A DNA stretch of 36,578 bases, taken from positions 1-36,578 of the forward strand of contig JAKFXC010000014.1 in assembly GCA_021731625.1 (NCBI GenBank). The letters run 5' to 3'. Shown piece by piece: positions 1 to 10,488 of this stretch (the stretch's first letter is position 1; the number at the start of each line of letters is the position of its first letter). Origin of the DNA: Candidatus Omnitrophota bacterium (GTDB taxonomy: Bacteria > Omnitrophota > Gorgyraeia > Zapsychrales > Fredricksoniimonadaceae). The position numbers and the translations under genes are program-made. Below the pieces are notes generated by a model, which saw only the letters and a list, made by a program, of their open reading frames with translations, was not told the DNA's origin and ran no database searches.

Positions 1-75
1 CTCAAGCATGGTTTCCAGCTGATCGGGGGTTAACCTCATGTTCTGGGGATTCATTTTAGGGCCTTTCTTTTTCAT
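1..75 (-). CDS. Partial CDS (5' end only), hypothetical protein; continues beyond window start
   Basis: Reverse complement from ATG at 75 reads MKKKGPKMNPQNMRLTPDQLETMLE, open to the window edge; divergent from the next ORF. Confidence 0.5.
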   Translation of the reverse strand, partial: MKKKGPKMNPQNMRLTPDQLETMLE

Positions 76-93
76 GCATTAAGTTTATCACGA

Positions 94-492
94 GTGTCTC
101 CCCAGACACAATGTTTAGGATACTCCCATCATTTTGAGTCAGAGCTTACTAAGGAAGTAAACGCTGACAAAGAGGCAGTTAAAAAGTTGAATATAACAAC
201 GATTAGCTCCATTACGGTAAAAACGAAGATCGAAGAAGGTCCAATTGTCATCATCGGTGATAAGGCTATGGAAGTATCGAACACCGGGGGCATCGACTTA
301 ACTCCGGCTAATATAGATGTACAGACCCGAAGTAGCAAAGGCAAAATGCAGTTTCGCCCAGACCCCGCCATGCTGGAGCAACTCCAAAACGCCCCAGGCT
401 TTGAGCCGGTCATTATCAACATCCAACCTTTGACTGACCTCCGGGGCTTCCTGGGTTTGAACGTAAGTCCAATCCTACGAGATTTTTATTAA
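94..492 (+). CDS. Hypothetical protein (GTG start)
   Basis: 132 aa ORF with protein-like composition, longer than the antisense ORF; no recognised domain. Confidence 0.5.
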   Translation: MSPQTQCLGYSHHFESELTKEVNADKEAVKKLNITTISSITVKTKIEEGPIVIIGDKAMEVSNTGGIDLTPANIDVQTRSSKGKMQFRPDPAMLEQLQNAPGFEPVIINIQPLTDLRGFLGLNVSPILRDFY

Positions 493-624
493 AGCGCACG
501 CCGGCTCGAAAAATGCTTTCCACATTCCGCATTGTTGTGTATAATACCGGGTCTTAAAAGGCTAACATCAGATTTTCTGTAAGCGGTTCTAGAATATATA
601 TTTATGGGTGTTCGTTTAACTTTA

Positions 625-699
625 CGGGACGTAGCGCAGTTGGATTAGCGCACTTGAATGGGGTTCAAGAGGTCGTGAGTTCAAATCTCACCGTCCCGA
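625..699 (+). tRNA. tRNA-Pro(GGG), 3' CCA not encoded
   Basis: Acceptor CGGGACG/CGTCCCG, D-arm GCGC..GCGC, anticodon arm CTTGA-ATGGGGT-TCAAG (anticodon GGG), T-arm GTGAG-TTCAAAT-CTCAC, discriminator A; C1-G72 typical of bacterial tRNA-Pro. Confidence 0.95.
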
Positions 700-727
700 C
701 TTTAGTAAACCAAGTAAAGGACTAACT

Positions 728-1084
728 ATGAACGCACCGTTTAAAGACCGTAGGAAGAACGTTCGGATTTATCGCAATTTTATGCTTTCTTGCCGTATGC
801 AGGGATCGTCAGACGTGTCATATGAGATGTGCCAGGTGCACAATATCGGCCGCGGAGGGGTTAGTTTTAGCTCCACCACGTCCTTTCCCAAGGGGAGCAC
901 CATCAGCATTGAGTTAAAAACTCCTTTTCTTAATGATAAAATAGATCTAGGCGGGGTGGTGGTAGAATGCCGTGAAAAAATCCGCAATTTGATCTACAGC
1001 GTGCATGTTCAGTTTGGCAAAATATCCACCCAGGCGCTCGACGTCTTGGCTAAAATCGAACAATATTCGGCTCAACAGGGATAA
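728..1084 (+). CDS. PilZ domain protein
   Basis: DRRKNVRI near the N-terminus followed by NIGRGGVSFSS, PilZ-type RxxxR and (D/N)xSxxG-like motifs. Confidence 0.75.
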   Translation: MNAPFKDRRKNVRIYRNFMLSCRMQGSSDVSYEMCQVHNIGRGGVSFSSTTSFPKGSTISIELKTPFLNDKIDLGGVVVECREKIRNLIYSVHVQFGKISTQALDVLAKIEQYSAQQG

Positions 1085-1088
1085 GGTG

Positions 1089-2384
1089 ATGGAAACCGTT
1101 AATATAGGACTTATCGGCTACGGGATTGTGGGGCAGGGGGTGGTTAAAATCCTCAAGAATCGCCGCAAATTCTTTCGCGATAAGTATAAAAAAGATTTTT
1201 TTATCAAGACCATTGCGGACCGCAGCATTGGAAAGAAGCCGTCGCCTGGGCTGGAACAAACCTTGCTGACGTCTGACTTTCACGATGTCATTCATGATAA
1301 AGACATCCATATCGTCATTGAACTTATTGGCGGCCTCAACCCGGCCAAGGAAATCCTCCTCTCGGCGGTGCGCAGCGGCAAACATGTGGTCACGGCTAAC
1401 AAAGAACTTTTGGCCACCTGCGGCCAGGAATTGTTTCAGGAAGCCAATGCCAATAACCGCATGATTTATTTTGAATCGGCGGTGGGAGCGGGCATTCCCA
1501 TTATCCGCACCATTACCGAAGGTGTGGCGGGCAATAAATTTAACGGGGTCTACGGGATCATCAACGGCACCTGCAATTTTATCTTAAGCGAAATGTCCCG
1601 GCGAGGATTGACGTTTCAGGAGGCTTTGAAAGAGGCCCAGGAAAAAGGGTACGCGGAGAGCAATCCCACTTTGGATATTAACGGCATCGATGCCGCGCAC
1701 AAGCTGGCCATCCTGGTGTTTTTGACCCAGGGGAAGTTCGTGTCCATCAAAGATTTTCATGTGGAGGGGATCAACCATATTTCGCATGATGACATTGAGT
1801 TTGCTAATCATTTGAATTTAACCATCCGTTTGCTGGCTATTGCCAAGAAAATCGGCAACGCGCTCGATGTACGGGTGCATCCGACTCTGGTGCCCAAAGA
1901 CCATGGTTTAGCCACGGTGGATGGAGTGGACAATGCCATTTTTCTGGATATGGATCCTATGGGCGATGTGTTTATCGAGGGCCAAGGGGCCGGGCAAATG
2001 ACAGCCGCCGCTGGGGTGGTCAGCGACACGATCAATTTAGGCATACGTAAAGACGTGCAAATGCCGGCCTGGATTTTTAACCCCACTGAGGAACAAGAAG
2101 GGGTGAAACTGCGCAAAATCGACGAGGTGGAGACGCGATTCTATATCCGGTTCATGGTGGTGGATAAGCCCGGGGTTCTGTCGATTATCACCGGTGTGCT
2201 GGGCCAGCATAATATCAGCATTGCCTCGGTCAACCAAAAGCAAGAAAATAAGGGATCGACGGTGCCGGTGGTCATGTTGACCCACGTGGCCAATGAGCGC
2301 TCGGTGCGCGATGCCCTGGAACAAATCACCCACCTTGCCGTTGTCCGTAGCAAGCCCGTCGCTATTCGGATGGAGAAATTATAA
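1089..2384 (+). CDS. hom: Homoserine dehydrogenase with C-terminal ACT domain
   Basis: [22 protein letters not shown] Rossmann start; [20 protein letters not shown] and [23 protein letters not shown] motifs; ATG at 1089 preferred over the ORF-track start. Confidence 0.96.
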   Translation: METVNIGLIGYGIVGQGVVKILKNRRKFFRDKYKKDFFIKTIADRSIGKKPSPGLEQTLLTSDFHDVIHDKDIHIVIELIGGLNPAKEILLSAVRSGKHVVTANKELLATCGQELFQEANANNRMIYFESAVGAGIPIIRTITEGVAGNKFNGVYGIINGTCNFILSEMSRRGLTFQEALKEAQEKGYAESNPTLDINGIDAAHKLAILVFLTQGKFVSIKDFHVEGINHISHDDIEFANHLNLTIRLLAIAKKIGNALDVRVHPTLVPKDHGLATVDGVDNAIFLDMDPMGDVFIEGQGAGQMTAAAGVVSDTINLGIRKDVQMPAWIFNPTEEQEGVKLRKIDEVETRFYIRFMVVDKPGVLSIITGVLGQHNISIASVNQKQENKGSTVPVVMLTHVANERSVRDALEQITHLAVVRSKPVAIRMEKL

Positions 2385-3436
2385 TGCGTTGGACTGGCTT
2401 GATTGAGCATTACCGCGAATATTTGCCGGTAAGCGCCAAGACTCCGGTGGTCACCTTATATGAGGGGAACACCCCATTGATTCCCGCGCCGGTGCTTAAT
2501 GCATTGACCGGCCTGCAGGTGTTTTTAAAATATGAGGGCCTAAACCCAACGGGATCCTTTAAAGACCGCGGCATGACCATGGCGATCTCTAAAGCCAAGG
2601 AAAAGGGCGGCCGGGTGGTCATGTGCGCTTCGACGGGCAACACCTCGGCGTCAGCCGCGGCCTATGCTGCTCAGGCGGGCATGAAATGCGTGGTACTCAT
2701 TCCCAATGGGAATATTGCCTTGGGCAAATTAGCCCAAGCCATGGTGCACCAGGCCCAGGTGATTGCTATCGATGGGAATTTTGATGCGGCTTTAGATTTG
2801 GTCAAGGAAATCACGGCCAAGTACCCGGTGGAACTAGTCAATTCCATTAATCCCTTCCGCATTGAAGGGCAGAAGACAGCGGCTTTTGAAATTTGCGACT
2901 TTTTAGGCGATGCGCCCGATTACCACGCGATACCCGTCGGCAATGCCGGCAATATCACCGCGTATTGGAAAGGGTATCAGGAATATAATAAGGCGGGGAA
3001 ATCAGCAACGTTGCCAGTCATGCTGGGGTTCCAGGCGGCGGGCGCGGCCCCGATTGTTTTAGGGAAGGTTGTGCCGAATCCAGAAACAGTGGCTACCGCC
3101 ATTCGCATTGGAAATCCTGCCAGTTGGAAAATGGCGGAAGCGGCCAGGGATCAGTCCAAGGGATTGATTGATGCGGTGACGGACCAGGAAATCCTGGCGG
3201 CGTATGCGTTGCTGTCGTCGTTTGGCATTTTTGCGGAGCCGGCATCAGCGGCTTCGGTGGCCGGCGTAATCAAGCTCTCAAAAGCCGGATATTTTAAAGC
3301 TAAAAAAGGCAAACGATTGGTCTGCACCTTGACCGGTCATGGTTTAAAGGATCCGAAGACAGCCATGCAGGATTTGCCGCAGCCCAAAATTTTGCCGGCC
3401 GAACGTAAGGTGATTTTAAAAGAGATTGGGTTGTAG
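2384..3436 (+). CDS. thrC: Threonine synthase
   Basis: PLP fold with [18 protein letters not shown] and [15 protein letters not shown]; overlaps the hom stop. Confidence 0.95.
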   Translation: MRWTGLIEHYREYLPVSAKTPVVTLYEGNTPLIPAPVLNALTGLQVFLKYEGLNPTGSFKDRGMTMAISKAKEKGGRVVMCASTGNTSASAAAYAAQAGMKCVVLIPNGNIALGKLAQAMVHQAQVIAIDGNFDAALDLVKEITAKYPVELVNSINPFRIEGQKTAAFEICDFLGDAPDYHAIPVGNAGNITAYWKGYQEYNKAGKSATLPVMLGFQAAGAAPIVLGKVVPNPETVATAIRIGNPASWKMAEAARDQSKGLIDAVTDQEILAAYALLSSFGIFAEPASAASVAGVIKLSKAGYFKAKKGKRLVCTLTGHGLKDPKTAMQDLPQPKILPAERKVILKEIGL

Positions 3437-3438
3437 CC

Positions 3439-4065
3439 ATGAAGGTGCTCATTACCTGCGGCCCAACCTGGGTGGCGATTGACAGCGTGCGGGTCTTAAG
3501 TAACCGATCCAGCGGACAGCTGGGACATTTAATGGCGTTAGAATTTCACAAAGTCGGGGCACAGGTGACTTTACTAGAAGGACCGGTTAGCGATGCCTTC
3601 AAAGCCAAAGGCATTAAGGTCATCAAATATCAATTTTTTGACGAGCTGGCACGCATTTTAAAGGCGGAATGTGCCAAAAAATATGATGTGATTGTGCATG
3701 CCGCGGCGGTTTCAGATTTTAAACCGGCAGGGATTGTGCAATCCAAAGTTCGCTCCGGAAAACGCTGGTCGCTGCATTTAGTGCCGACGGAAAAATTGAT
3801 TGAAAAAATTAAACCTCTTTCGCCAGAGAGTAGGCTGGTGGGTTTTAAGCTGGAGCCGAGTCTGACCCGACAGAATGCCAGCCGACTCACAAAAGAGCTA
3901 TTCTCGAAAGCCGGCTGCGATCTGGTGGTGGCCAATACGGTGCAGAAAAATTATCAAGGATATGTGCTTAACCCTCAAGGCCAAATCCTGGGGCAGGCAT
4001 CCAGCCGGAAACAGATGGCAAGATTAATTCGGGTTACCCTGGCTGGCACGGAATTATCATTATGA
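3439..4065 (+). CDS. coaB: Phosphopantothenate-cysteine ligase domain protein (stand-alone CoaB/DFP)
   Basis: MKVLITCGPTWVAIDSVRVLSNRSSGQLG, HAAAVSDFKP, GFKLE and DLVVANTVQ motifs; no CoaC flavodoxin-like domain upstream. Confidence 0.85.
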   Translation: MKVLITCGPTWVAIDSVRVLSNRSSGQLGHLMALEFHKVGAQVTLLEGPVSDAFKAKGIKVIKYQFFDELARILKAECAKKYDVIVHAAAVSDFKPAGIVQSKVRSGKRWSLHLVPTEKLIEKIKPLSPESRLVGFKLEPSLTRQNASRLTKELFSKAGCDLVVANTVQKNYQGYVLNPQGQILGQASSRKQMARLIRVTLAGTELSL

Positions 4066-5258
4066 AATTCGCTATTTTAGTCCCGGATGGCATGGCGGAT
4101 GAGCCGGTCAAGCAATTAGGGGACAAGACGCCGCTGGAAGCGGCCAAAACAGACAATATGGATTACCTGGCCCAGCACGGCTTAAGCGGCCTGGTGCAGA
4201 CCATTCCCGATGGCATGGCATCCGGTTCTGATGTGGGCAATTTGGCATTGTTAGGATATGACCCTACCAAGAATTTTTCCGGACGGGCCCCGCTGGAGGC
4301 GGCCAATTTAGGGATCATGCTGGCAGACGATGAAGTGGCGCTTCGCTGCAATCTGGTGAACATCCGCGATGGAAAAATGTTTGATTACAGCGCTGGACAC
4401 ATCACCACCGAAGAGGCAAAGACCCTCATTGAAGATTTGCAGCGTGGGATTGCCGCACCCGAGGTGCGTTTCTATGCGGGGAAAAGCTACCGGCATTTGA
4501 TTGTGATCAAAACCTTAAGCGTCGAATCACTCTTAAGAGTTAAGACCACGCCGCCTCACGATATTGTGAATCAATCGATTTCAAAATATTTTCCCAGCGG
4601 TGGGCAAAACCAAATCCTGCTCAATTTAATGCAGAGGTCGCAAGCAATACTCAAAGATCATCCGGTCAACAAAATGCGGTTGGATGCGGGCTTAAATCCT
4701 GCCGACATGATCTGGATCTGGGGGCAGGGTGGTCGGCCGCACCTGCCGGCGTTTAAAAGCCGTTACGGGTTAAGTGGATCGGTCATTTCCGCCGTGGATC
4801 TGGTCAACGGCATCGGACGTTTGGTGGGATTACAGGTGTTGTCTGTTCCCGGGGCCAACGGCTATTACGACACGAATTATAAAGGCAAGGCCGACTACGC
4901 CGTCCAATCGCTAAAGACAAATGATTTTGTGTATGTGCACGTGGAGGCCCCGGATGAGGCCGGTCATAACGGCGACTGGAAAGCCAAAAAGGAATGCATT
5001 GAGCGTTTTGATAAGGATGTGGTTGGCACCTTGCTTGACTATGCGCGCAAAGTAAAGACTGCCCGCATTCTAGTCGCTCCCGACCATCCCACGCCGGTCG
5101 GCAAACGCGTCCACACTAAGGACCCAGTGCCTTTTGTGATGTATGGACAGGGAATTACGCCCAACGCGGCAAAATCATATTCCGAGTCGGCCGCCGCCAA
5201 GACCAAGGTCAAGTTTAGCAGCGGAGAAGAACTCATCCGTTCTTTTTTAAAAACGTAG
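4062..5258 (+). CDS. Archaeal-type cofactor-independent phosphoglycerate mutase family protein, proposed homoserine kinase
   Basis: MKFAILVPDGMADEP, SGSDVGNLALLGYDP, VHVEAPDEAGHNGD and LVAPDHPTPV motifs; position between thrC and lysC. Confidence 0.9.
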   Translation: MKFAILVPDGMADEPVKQLGDKTPLEAAKTDNMDYLAQHGLSGLVQTIPDGMASGSDVGNLALLGYDPTKNFSGRAPLEAANLGIMLADDEVALRCNLVNIRDGKMFDYSAGHITTEEAKTLIEDLQRGIAAPEVRFYAGKSYRHLIVIKTLSVESLLRVKTTPPHDIVNQSISKYFPSGGQNQILLNLMQRSQAILKDHPVNKMRLDAGLNPADMIWIWGQGGRPHLPAFKSRYGLSGSVISAVDLVNGIGRLVGLQVLSVPGANGYYDTNYKGKADYAVQSLKTNDFVYVHVEAPDEAGHNGDWKAKKECIERFDKDVVGTLLDYARKVKTARILVAPDHPTPVGKRVHTKDPVPFVMYGQGITPNAAKSYSESAAAKTKVKFSSGEELIRSFLKT

Positions 5259-5267
5259 GAAAAACAC

Positions 5268-6491
5268 ATGGACAAAGACATCATCGTGCAGAAATTTGGC
5301 GGTTCCTCGGTGGCCAACATTGAGCGCATTAAAAATGTGGCCCAGCGGGTGGTGGCCAATAAAAACAAACATAATGACATTGCGGTGGTGGTTTCCGCCC
5401 TGGGGGACACCACCGACGAGTTGGAAGCCCTGGCGTTGCAGCTGTCGACCTCGCCGCCGGAGCGGGAAATGGACATGCTGCTTTCCACCGGGGAGCAAAT
5501 TTCCTGCGCCTTGCTCGCCATTGCCATTAAAGCCTTAGGGTTCGACGCGATTTCGTTCACCGGCCGGCAAGTGGGGATCAAAACCGACAAGACCCACACC
5601 AAAGCCCGGATCATGACCATTGACGGCAAACGCATCAACAAGGCATTTAAGGAAAATAAAATTGTCATCGTGGCGGGATATCAAGGGGTGACCTCCAATG
5701 ATGACATCACCACCCTTGGCCGCGGGGGCTCGGACTTGACTGCGGTGGCGCTGGCCCAGGCCTTAAAGGCCCGGGTCTGTGAAATTTACACGGACGTCGA
5801 CGGGATTTATACCACTGACCCGCGTATTGTCCCGGAAGCCCGCAAAATCAAGACCATCACCTTTGATGAAATGCTGGAAATGGCTTCGCTGGGGGCGCAA
5901 ATCATGCAAGCGCGTTCCATCGAAGTGGCCAAACGTTTTAATATTCCTTTGCATGTGCGTTCCAGTTTTTCCAAGGAGGAAGGGACTATGATCGTCAAAG
6001 AAACCGAGAAAATGGAAGAAATTGCGGTGCGCGGGGTGACCTGCAACAAGAGTGAAGCCAAAATCACCATCTGTTCGGTGCCGGACAAGCCAGGCATTGC
6101 CGCCAAGATTTTCGGCGAAATTTCCCGGCAGGGCATCAACGTGGACACCATTGTGCAAAACGTGCCGCATGACAAATTGTCCGACATTTCATTTACCGTG
6201 CCCAAAGCCGATCTGAATAAGGCCATCAAGGCCACCTCGGCAATCGGCGAGCGCATCAGCGCCGGAGAGATTTTGGAAGACCGCAACATTGCCCGAGTCT
6301 CGCTCATCGGATCCGGCATGCGGTCGCACAGCGGCATCGCCGCTAAAATGTTTAAGACCTTGGCCGATGAGGCCATCAACATTGAAATGATCTCCACGTC
6401 GGAGATCAGCGTTTCGTGTATTATCCAACAGGATTTGGCGGACAAAGCCGTTAAGGCCCTGCATAAAGCCTTTAAACTGGAGCAAATTTAA
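5268..6491 (+). CDS. lysC: Aspartate kinase
   Basis: IVQKFGGSSVANIERIKNVA, GRGGSDLTAVALA and two C-terminal ACT domains. Confidence 0.96.
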   Translation: MDKDIIVQKFGGSSVANIERIKNVAQRVVANKNKHNDIAVVVSALGDTTDELEALALQLSTSPPEREMDMLLSTGEQISCALLAIAIKALGFDAISFTGRQVGIKTDKTHTKARIMTIDGKRINKAFKENKIVIVAGYQGVTSNDDITTLGRGGSDLTAVALAQALKARVCEIYTDVDGIYTTDPRIVPEARKIKTITFDEMLEMASLGAQIMQARSIEVAKRFNIPLHVRSSFSKEEGTMIVKETEKMEEIAVRGVTCNKSEAKITICSVPDKPGIAAKIFGEISRQGINVDTIVQNVPHDKLSDISFTVPKADLNKAIKATSAIGERISAGEILEDRNIARVSLIGSGMRSHSGIAAKMFKTLADEAINIEMISTSEISVSCIIQQDLADKAVKALHKAFKLEQI

Positions 6492-6505
6492 AAAACTCGT
6501 GACGT

Positions 6506-8071
6506 ATGCCTAAGCTCATCATTTATGACACGACCTTGCGCGACGGCTCTCAAACCGAGGGAGTGTCCTACACGGTCAACGATAAAATCAAAATCACCGA
6601 CAAACTCGATGAGCTGGGGGTTCATTACATCGAAGGCGGGTGGCCGGGCTCTAACCCCAAGGACAAAGAATTTTTTGAAGTCATGAAGGGCCATAAGCTT
6701 AAGAACAGCAAACTGGCGGCTTTTGGTTCCACCCGACGGGCCAACATTAAAGCCGCCGACGATGCGAATTTGAATGAGTTGTTGGCCTCGGCCACGCCCA
6801 CGGTCACCATCTTCGGCAAAAGCTGGGACTTGCACGTCAAAGATGTCATTAAAACGACGCTTGATGAAAATTTAAAAATGATCGAAGAGTCAGTGGCCTT
6901 TTTGAAAAAGTCCGGCCGCGAAGTCTTTTATGATGCGGAACATTTTTTTGACGGCTACAAGAAAAATCCTGCCTATGCGCTCAAGACCATCCTGGCGGCG
7001 CAGAAGGCTAGGGCGGATTGCATTATTTTATGTGATACCAACGGAGGGACCCTGCCGGAGGAAATCACCGCCATCCTGAAGGTGGTTAAGAAGAAAATCA
7101 AGACCCCCTTGGGCATCCATACGCACAATGACCAAGATTTAGCCGTTGCCAATTCTTTGGCTGCCATCAACGCCGGGTGCGTTCAGGTGCAGGGCACCTT
7201 TAACGGTATGGGGGAGCGTTGTGGCAACGCGGATTTATGCACCATCATGTCCATTGCCCACACCAAACTCAGCCGAAAATCCATCTCCGATCAGAAAATC
7301 AAATTGCTGATGGATGCTGCCTACTACATCAGCGAGGTGAGCAATTACAATTTGGCCAGTAATCATCCGTTTATCGGCCATTCCGCATTTGCCCATAAAG
7401 GCGGGGTGCACATCGACGCGATTTTAAAGAACCCCCTGGCCTACGAACATATCAATCCCGAATTGGTGGGCAATCATCGCCGGTTGTTGACGTCAGAATT
7501 GGCCGGTAAAATGCCCATTGTGCTCAAGGCCCAGAAGATGAACATCCAGCTGGATAAGAATTCTCCCGAAGCTAAACAAATCATGCAGGAGCTCCAGGAA
7601 AAAGAATACCAGGGTTATCAGTTTGAAGGGGCGGACGCGTCTTTTGAATTGTTCATGAAGCGGCGCTTGCATTTGTATCAGCCTTTTTTCCATTTGCATG
7701 AGTTTAAAGTTTTGACCGAAAAAAAGCCCGACGGCACAGTCAGCGCCCACGCTTCCGTGCGTTTGAAGGTGAGCGGCCATGAAGAAATGGCCAACATCGA
7801 AGGCCGCGGCCCGGTGGAGGTTTTGGACCGGGCCCTGCGCACGGCTTTGCGCAAATTCTACCCCCGCGTCGAGAACATGCATTTGTCCGACTATAAGGTG
7901 CGGGTCTTAGACACCAAAGCAGGGACCGGGGCCAGGGTGCGGGTCTTGATCGAATCGCAGGACGAACATGACTCCTGGACCACCGTCGGCGTGCATGAGA
8001 ATGTCATCGAAGCCAGCTGGGAAGCCTTGGTTGATGGCATCGAATACAAACTGCTTAAAGACAAGAAGTAA
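6506..8071 (+). CDS. cimA: (R)-citramalate synthase
   Basis: IYDTTLRDGSQTEGVSYTVNDKIKI, GGWPGSNPKD, HTHNDQDLAVANS and a C-terminal LeuA allosteric-type domain. Confidence 0.93.
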   Translation: MPKLIIYDTTLRDGSQTEGVSYTVNDKIKITDKLDELGVHYIEGGWPGSNPKDKEFFEVMKGHKLKNSKLAAFGSTRRANIKAADDANLNELLASATPTVTIFGKSWDLHVKDVIKTTLDENLKMIEESVAFLKKSGREVFYDAEHFFDGYKKNPAYALKTILAAQKARADCIILCDTNGGTLPEEITAILKVVKKKIKTPLGIHTHNDQDLAVANSLAAINAGCVQVQGTFNGMGERCGNADLCTIMSIAHTKLSRKSISDQKIKLLMDAAYYISEVSNYNLASNHPFIGHSAFAHKGGVHIDAILKNPLAYEHINPELVGNHRRLLTSELAGKMPIVLKAQKMNIQLDKNSPEAKQIMQELQEKEYQGYQFEGADASFELFMKRRLHLYQPFFHLHEFKVLTEKKPDGTVSAHASVRLKVSGHEEMANIEGRGPVEVLDRALRTALRKFYPRVENMHLSDYKVRVLDTKAGTGARVRVLIESQDEHDSWTTVGVHENVIEASWEALVDGIEYKLLKDKK

Positions 8072-10488
8072 TGTCCGAACTGTCCCCCCGTTACAATTTC
8101 CAGGAAACCGAAAGTAAATGGCTGAAGGTATGGAAAGCCGGCCATGTGTCCCATGCCGTCGTACACCCAGAGCGCACGCCATTTACGGTCGTCATCCCAC
8201 CGCCCAATATCACCGGCATTTTGCACATGGGCCATGCCTTAAATAACACCCTGCAGGATATTTTGGTGCGCTACCAGCGGATGCGAGGTTTTGAGGCTTT
8301 ATGGATGCCCGGCACCGACCATGCCGGCATTGCCACCCAAAATGTGGTGGAAAAAGATTTGGCTAAAGAAGGCAAACGCCGCCAGGATGTAGGCCGGGAA
8401 GAATTCCTCAAAAAACTCTGGGCCTGGAAACAGGAATACGGCAACACCATCATCCATCAGCTGGAAAAATTGGGGTCTTCCTGCGACTGGGACCGGGCCC
8501 GCTTCACGATGGATGAGGAATACAGTGACGCCGTCAAAGAAGTGTTCATCCGCCTCTATAATAAAAATTTGATTTACCAGGGCCAATACATCATTAATTG
8601 GTGTCCCCGCTGCCAGACCGCGCTCTCCGATGAAGAAGCCGAACATAAAGAGAAAAACGGCAAATTGTATTTTATTCGCTACCCTTTTAAAAATGCCCCT
8701 CAAAAGGGATTAGTGGTTGCAACCACCCGGCCGGAGACCATGCTGGGGGACACGGCAGTCGCCGTTAACCCTAAGGACGAGCGGTATGCCGCCTTGATCG
8801 GCCAGACATTGGTCCTGCCGCTCATTGGCCGCGAAATTACCATCATCGCCGATGATTTTGTGGATCCGGCTTTTGGAACTGGTGCGGTCAAGGTCACACC
8901 GGCGCACGACCCCAATGACTTTGGCATGGGCAAGCGGCATCATTTAGAGTTTGTCAATATCTTGCACCCCGACGGAAAGTTAAATGACCGGGCGGGAAAA
9001 TACAGCGGCCTGGACCGCTTTGCCGGTCGCCGCGCCGTGGTGGCCGACTTGGAAGCGCAGAATGTACTGGTTAAAATTGAAGAACACAAACATGCGGTCG
9101 GACATTGCTATAGGTGCGACACGGTGGTAGAACCGTATTTATCCAAACAGTGGTTTGTAAAGATGGCCCCGCTGGCCCGTCCGGCCTTGGAGGCGGTTAA
9201 ATCTGGAGAGATCCATTTTTATCCGGACCATTGGGAAAAAGTGTACACCAATTGGATGGAAAACATCCGCGACTGGTGCATTTCCCGTCAAATCTGGTGG
9301 GGGCACCGCATTCCGGTTTGGTACGATGAACAGGGCAATGCATTTGTGGGCCGCAACGAAGCTGAGGCCCAAGCCCAAGCCAAGGCCAAGCATGGGCGGA
9401 CGACTGCTCTTAAACAGGATGAGGATGTTTTGGACACCTGGTTCTCGTCCTGGCTATGGCCTTTTGCGACTCTGGGCTGGCCCAAAGATAATCCTGACCT
9501 TAAGTATTTTTATCCCACCCAGGCGCTATTTACCGCCTCGGAAATCATTTTTTTCTGGGTGGCGCGCATGATCATGGCGGGCTACGAATTTATGGGTCAA
9601 AGGCCATTTAGCGACGTGTTTATCCACGGCACCGTGCGCGACGCTAAGGGCCGTAAAATGTCCAAATCGCTGGGCAATGCCATTGATCCTCTGGAAATCA
9701 TCCAGGAATACGGGGCTGACGCCCTGCGGTTTAGTTTGATCATCAACTGCGGCCAGGACATTTTTATCTCCAAGGAAAAATTTGAAATCGGCCGCAATTT
9801 TGCCAACAAAATCTGGAACGCGGCCCGGCTGGTTTTCATGAATAGTTCCGCTACCTTAAGCGCGGGGGACTATGAAGAGTTGGACACCACACACCTGGAT
9901 TTGCCGTCCCGCTGGATCCTGCAGCGCTTTGCGGAAACCTTAGACAAGGTGGGAAAGGCCATTGAATCGTATCGCTTTTCTGAGGCTGAAGTCTTGGTGC
10001 AGGAATTTTTTTGGGGCAGTTTCTGCGATTGGTATCTGGAACTCATTAAACCCAAATTGGACCAACCGCAGGTCCAGCGCTGCGCCTTGTATATCTTGAA
10101 AAATTCTTTGAAAATGATGCATCCTTTTATGCCTTTTGTGACCGAGGAGATTTATAGCCGCATGGACCCAAAAGAACAATGTTTATCCCTGGCCGCGTGG
10201 CCCAAACCGGTCAGAGTGGACGGCGACTCACAGGCGCACATCCCGTTACTCATCGAGGTCATTGTGGCTATCCGCAATGTCCGCAGCTTGCGCAAAATCA
10301 GACCCCAGGAGATGATCAAAGGGCGCATTGTGGCCGGCAACGCGCAGCAGCACGCACAATTGACCTTAGTGTATGATGACATTAAGCGCTTGGCCAAGTT
10401 TTCTGAATTGGGCATTGAAGCGCCGCAAAATAATTTGCCTGCCGCCGATGCCGTGGTCCAATCCATACAGATTTTTATCCCATCATGA
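8071..10488 (+). CDS. valS: Valyl-tRNA synthetase (C-terminal coiled-coil arm appears absent)
   Basis: PPPNITGILHMGHALNNTLQD (HIGH region), GRKMSKSLGNAIDPLE (KMSKS), TTRPETMLGDTAVAVNP editing domain. Confidence 0.96.
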   Translation: MSELSPRYNFQETESKWLKVWKAGHVSHAVVHPERTPFTVVIPPPNITGILHMGHALNNTLQDILVRYQRMRGFEALWMPGTDHAGIATQNVVEKDLAKEGKRRQDVGREEFLKKLWAWKQEYGNTIIHQLEKLGSSCDWDRARFTMDEEYSDAVKEVFIRLYNKNLIYQGQYIINWCPRCQTALSDEEAEHKEKNGKLYFIRYPFKNAPQKGLVVATTRPETMLGDTAVAVNPKDERYAALIGQTLVLPLIGREITIIADDFVDPAFGTGAVKVTPAHDPNDFGMGKRHHLEFVNILHPDGKLNDRAGKYSGLDRFAGRRAVVADLEAQNVLVKIEEHKHAVGHCYRCDTVVEPYLSKQWFVKMAPLARPALEAVKSGEIHFYPDHWEKVYTNWMENIRDWCISRQIWWGHRIPVWYDEQGNAFVGRNEAEAQAQAKAKHGRTTALKQDEDVLDTWFSSWLWPFATLGWPKDNPDLKYFYPTQALFTASEIIFFWVARMIMAGYEFMGQRPFSDVFIHGTVRDAKGRKMSKSLGNAIDPLEIIQEYGADALRFSLIINCGQDIFISKEKFEIGRNFANKIWNAARLVFMNSSATLSAGDYEELDTTHLDLPSRWILQRFAETLDKVGKAIESYRFSEAEVLVQEFFWGSFCDWYLELIKPKLDQPQVQRCALYILKNSLKMMHPFMPFVTEEIYSRMDPKEQCLSLAAWPKPVRVDGDSQAHIPLLIEVIVAIRNVRSLRKIRPQEMIKGRIVAGNAQQHAQLTLVYDDIKRLAKFSELGIEAPQNNLPAADAVVQSIQIFIPS

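Noticed and set aside
540-545. TATAAT box upstream of the tRNA-Pro
   Set aside because: Good -10 but no convincing -35 at proper spacing; not reported as a feature.
5039-6445. Long minus-strand ORFs (209 and 212 aa) over apgM/lysC
   Set aside because: Antisense to clearly conserved lysC and the ApgM-family gene; no protein-like motifs.
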